Source: JACJWR01 sp963752505 (lineage in GTDB: Bacteria; Actinomycetota; Actinomycetes; S36-B12; UBA10799). Taken from it: a stretch of 64,000 nt of DNA. Each line of letters begins with the position of its first letter. Positions within the stretch are counted from its first letter, which is position 1. Both the position numbers and the translations under genes were made by a program. The stretch is taken from NCBI GenBank assembly GCA_963752505.1, contig CAVVYM010000003.1, forward strand, positions 186,001-250,000, in the 5' to 3' direction. The notes below the pieces were generated by a model. That model searched no databases and had not been told where the DNA came from. It was given only the letters and a program-made list of their open reading frames with translations. Positions 63,967-64,000 of the stretch are shown here, piece after piece.

Positions 63967-64000
63967 CAAGCACCGAGAACACCACCACCCCGGGCCCCGT
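63963..64000 (+). CDS. Start of the next heme gene, cut by the window edge
   Basis: GTG 63963 overlaps the hemC stop (GTGA) and opens VTSTENTTTPGP before the window ends. Its place suggests uroporphyrinogen-III synthase/methyltransferase (hemD or cobA-hemD), as in other actinobacteria, but too little is visible to confirm. Confidence 0.45.
   Translation, partial: MTSTENTTTPGP

Overview
The window is GC-rich, gene-dense chromosomal DNA from an actinobacterium (Actinomycetota, probably class Actinomycetes). The evidence is content: DUF3027, DUF2530, DUF2771, DUF3263 and DUF4032 proteins, an XPB-type helicase pair, a stand-alone GroEL with a Gly-Met tail and tandem CIRCE operators, a mycobacterial-type SerC, glucosyl-3-phosphoglycerate synthase, a 32-residue basic AURKAIP1/COX24-like protein next to an excisionase-type HTH protein, and hemA-hemC after a phospholipid acyltransferase cluster. 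GTG and TTG starts are common and many genes overlap by 4 to 8 bases. I cannot name a genus.

Layout. 1-1.95 kb: a hypothetical membrane-anchored protein, then a decayed patch with a VanZ-like fragment, two truncated antitoxin genes, a palindromic operator-like site and tRNA-Thr. 1.95-12.0 kb: a maltodextrin/alpha-glucan uptake and hydrolysis cluster (two lipoprotein binding proteins, MalF, MalG, GH13 hydrolase, MalK-type ATPase) followed by a kinase-like DUF4032 protein. 12.2-20.4 kb: potassium channel, DUF3263, GpgS, a SAM-I riboswitch ahead of threonine synthase, cold-shock protein, GroEL, YceI, a second cold-shock-domain protein. 20.4-31 kb: LarE, two helicase proteins, DUF2771/3027/2530, XRE regulator, Pro/Thr-rich anchored protein, SerC joined in frame to citrate synthase, PdxH. 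30.7-46.6 kb: ParA plus ribbon-helix-helix partner, photolyase plus DtxR-type regulator, SDR, GGDEF-EAL protein, PAP2, DUF805, P-type ATPase, lipoprotein hydrolase, tRNA-Arg, GlgX, ethanolamine ammonia-lyase. 46.7-57.2 kb: ABM monooxygenase, two tandem GT-C-like membrane paralogues, TMEM175-type channel, enoyl reductase plus a glycosylase-annotated protein, MscL, CpaB/SAF, FmdB, an ABC-2 exporter and a split CrcB pair. 57.3-64 kb: HTH protein, small basic ribosome-associated protein, epimerase, acyltransferase, acyl-CoA ligase, glutaredoxin-like protein, hemA, hemC and the first codons of the next gene.

An important quality issue: serC, the PAP2 gene, glgX (twice), eutB and the enoyl reductase gene each carry a one-base frameshift. 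Four of the six are consistent with a missing base in a C or G run. This looks more like residual sequencing or assembly error than five independent pseudogenes, and it also makes the citrate synthase-SerC fusion doubtful.

I found no CRISPR array, prophage, complete insertion sequence or obvious defence island. The most novel-looking items are the tandem membrane paralogues at 47.0-49.7 kb, the leaderless 28-residue membrane protein at 26.57 kb, and the truncated vanZ/antitoxin junction with its palindrome near 1.1-1.3 kb.
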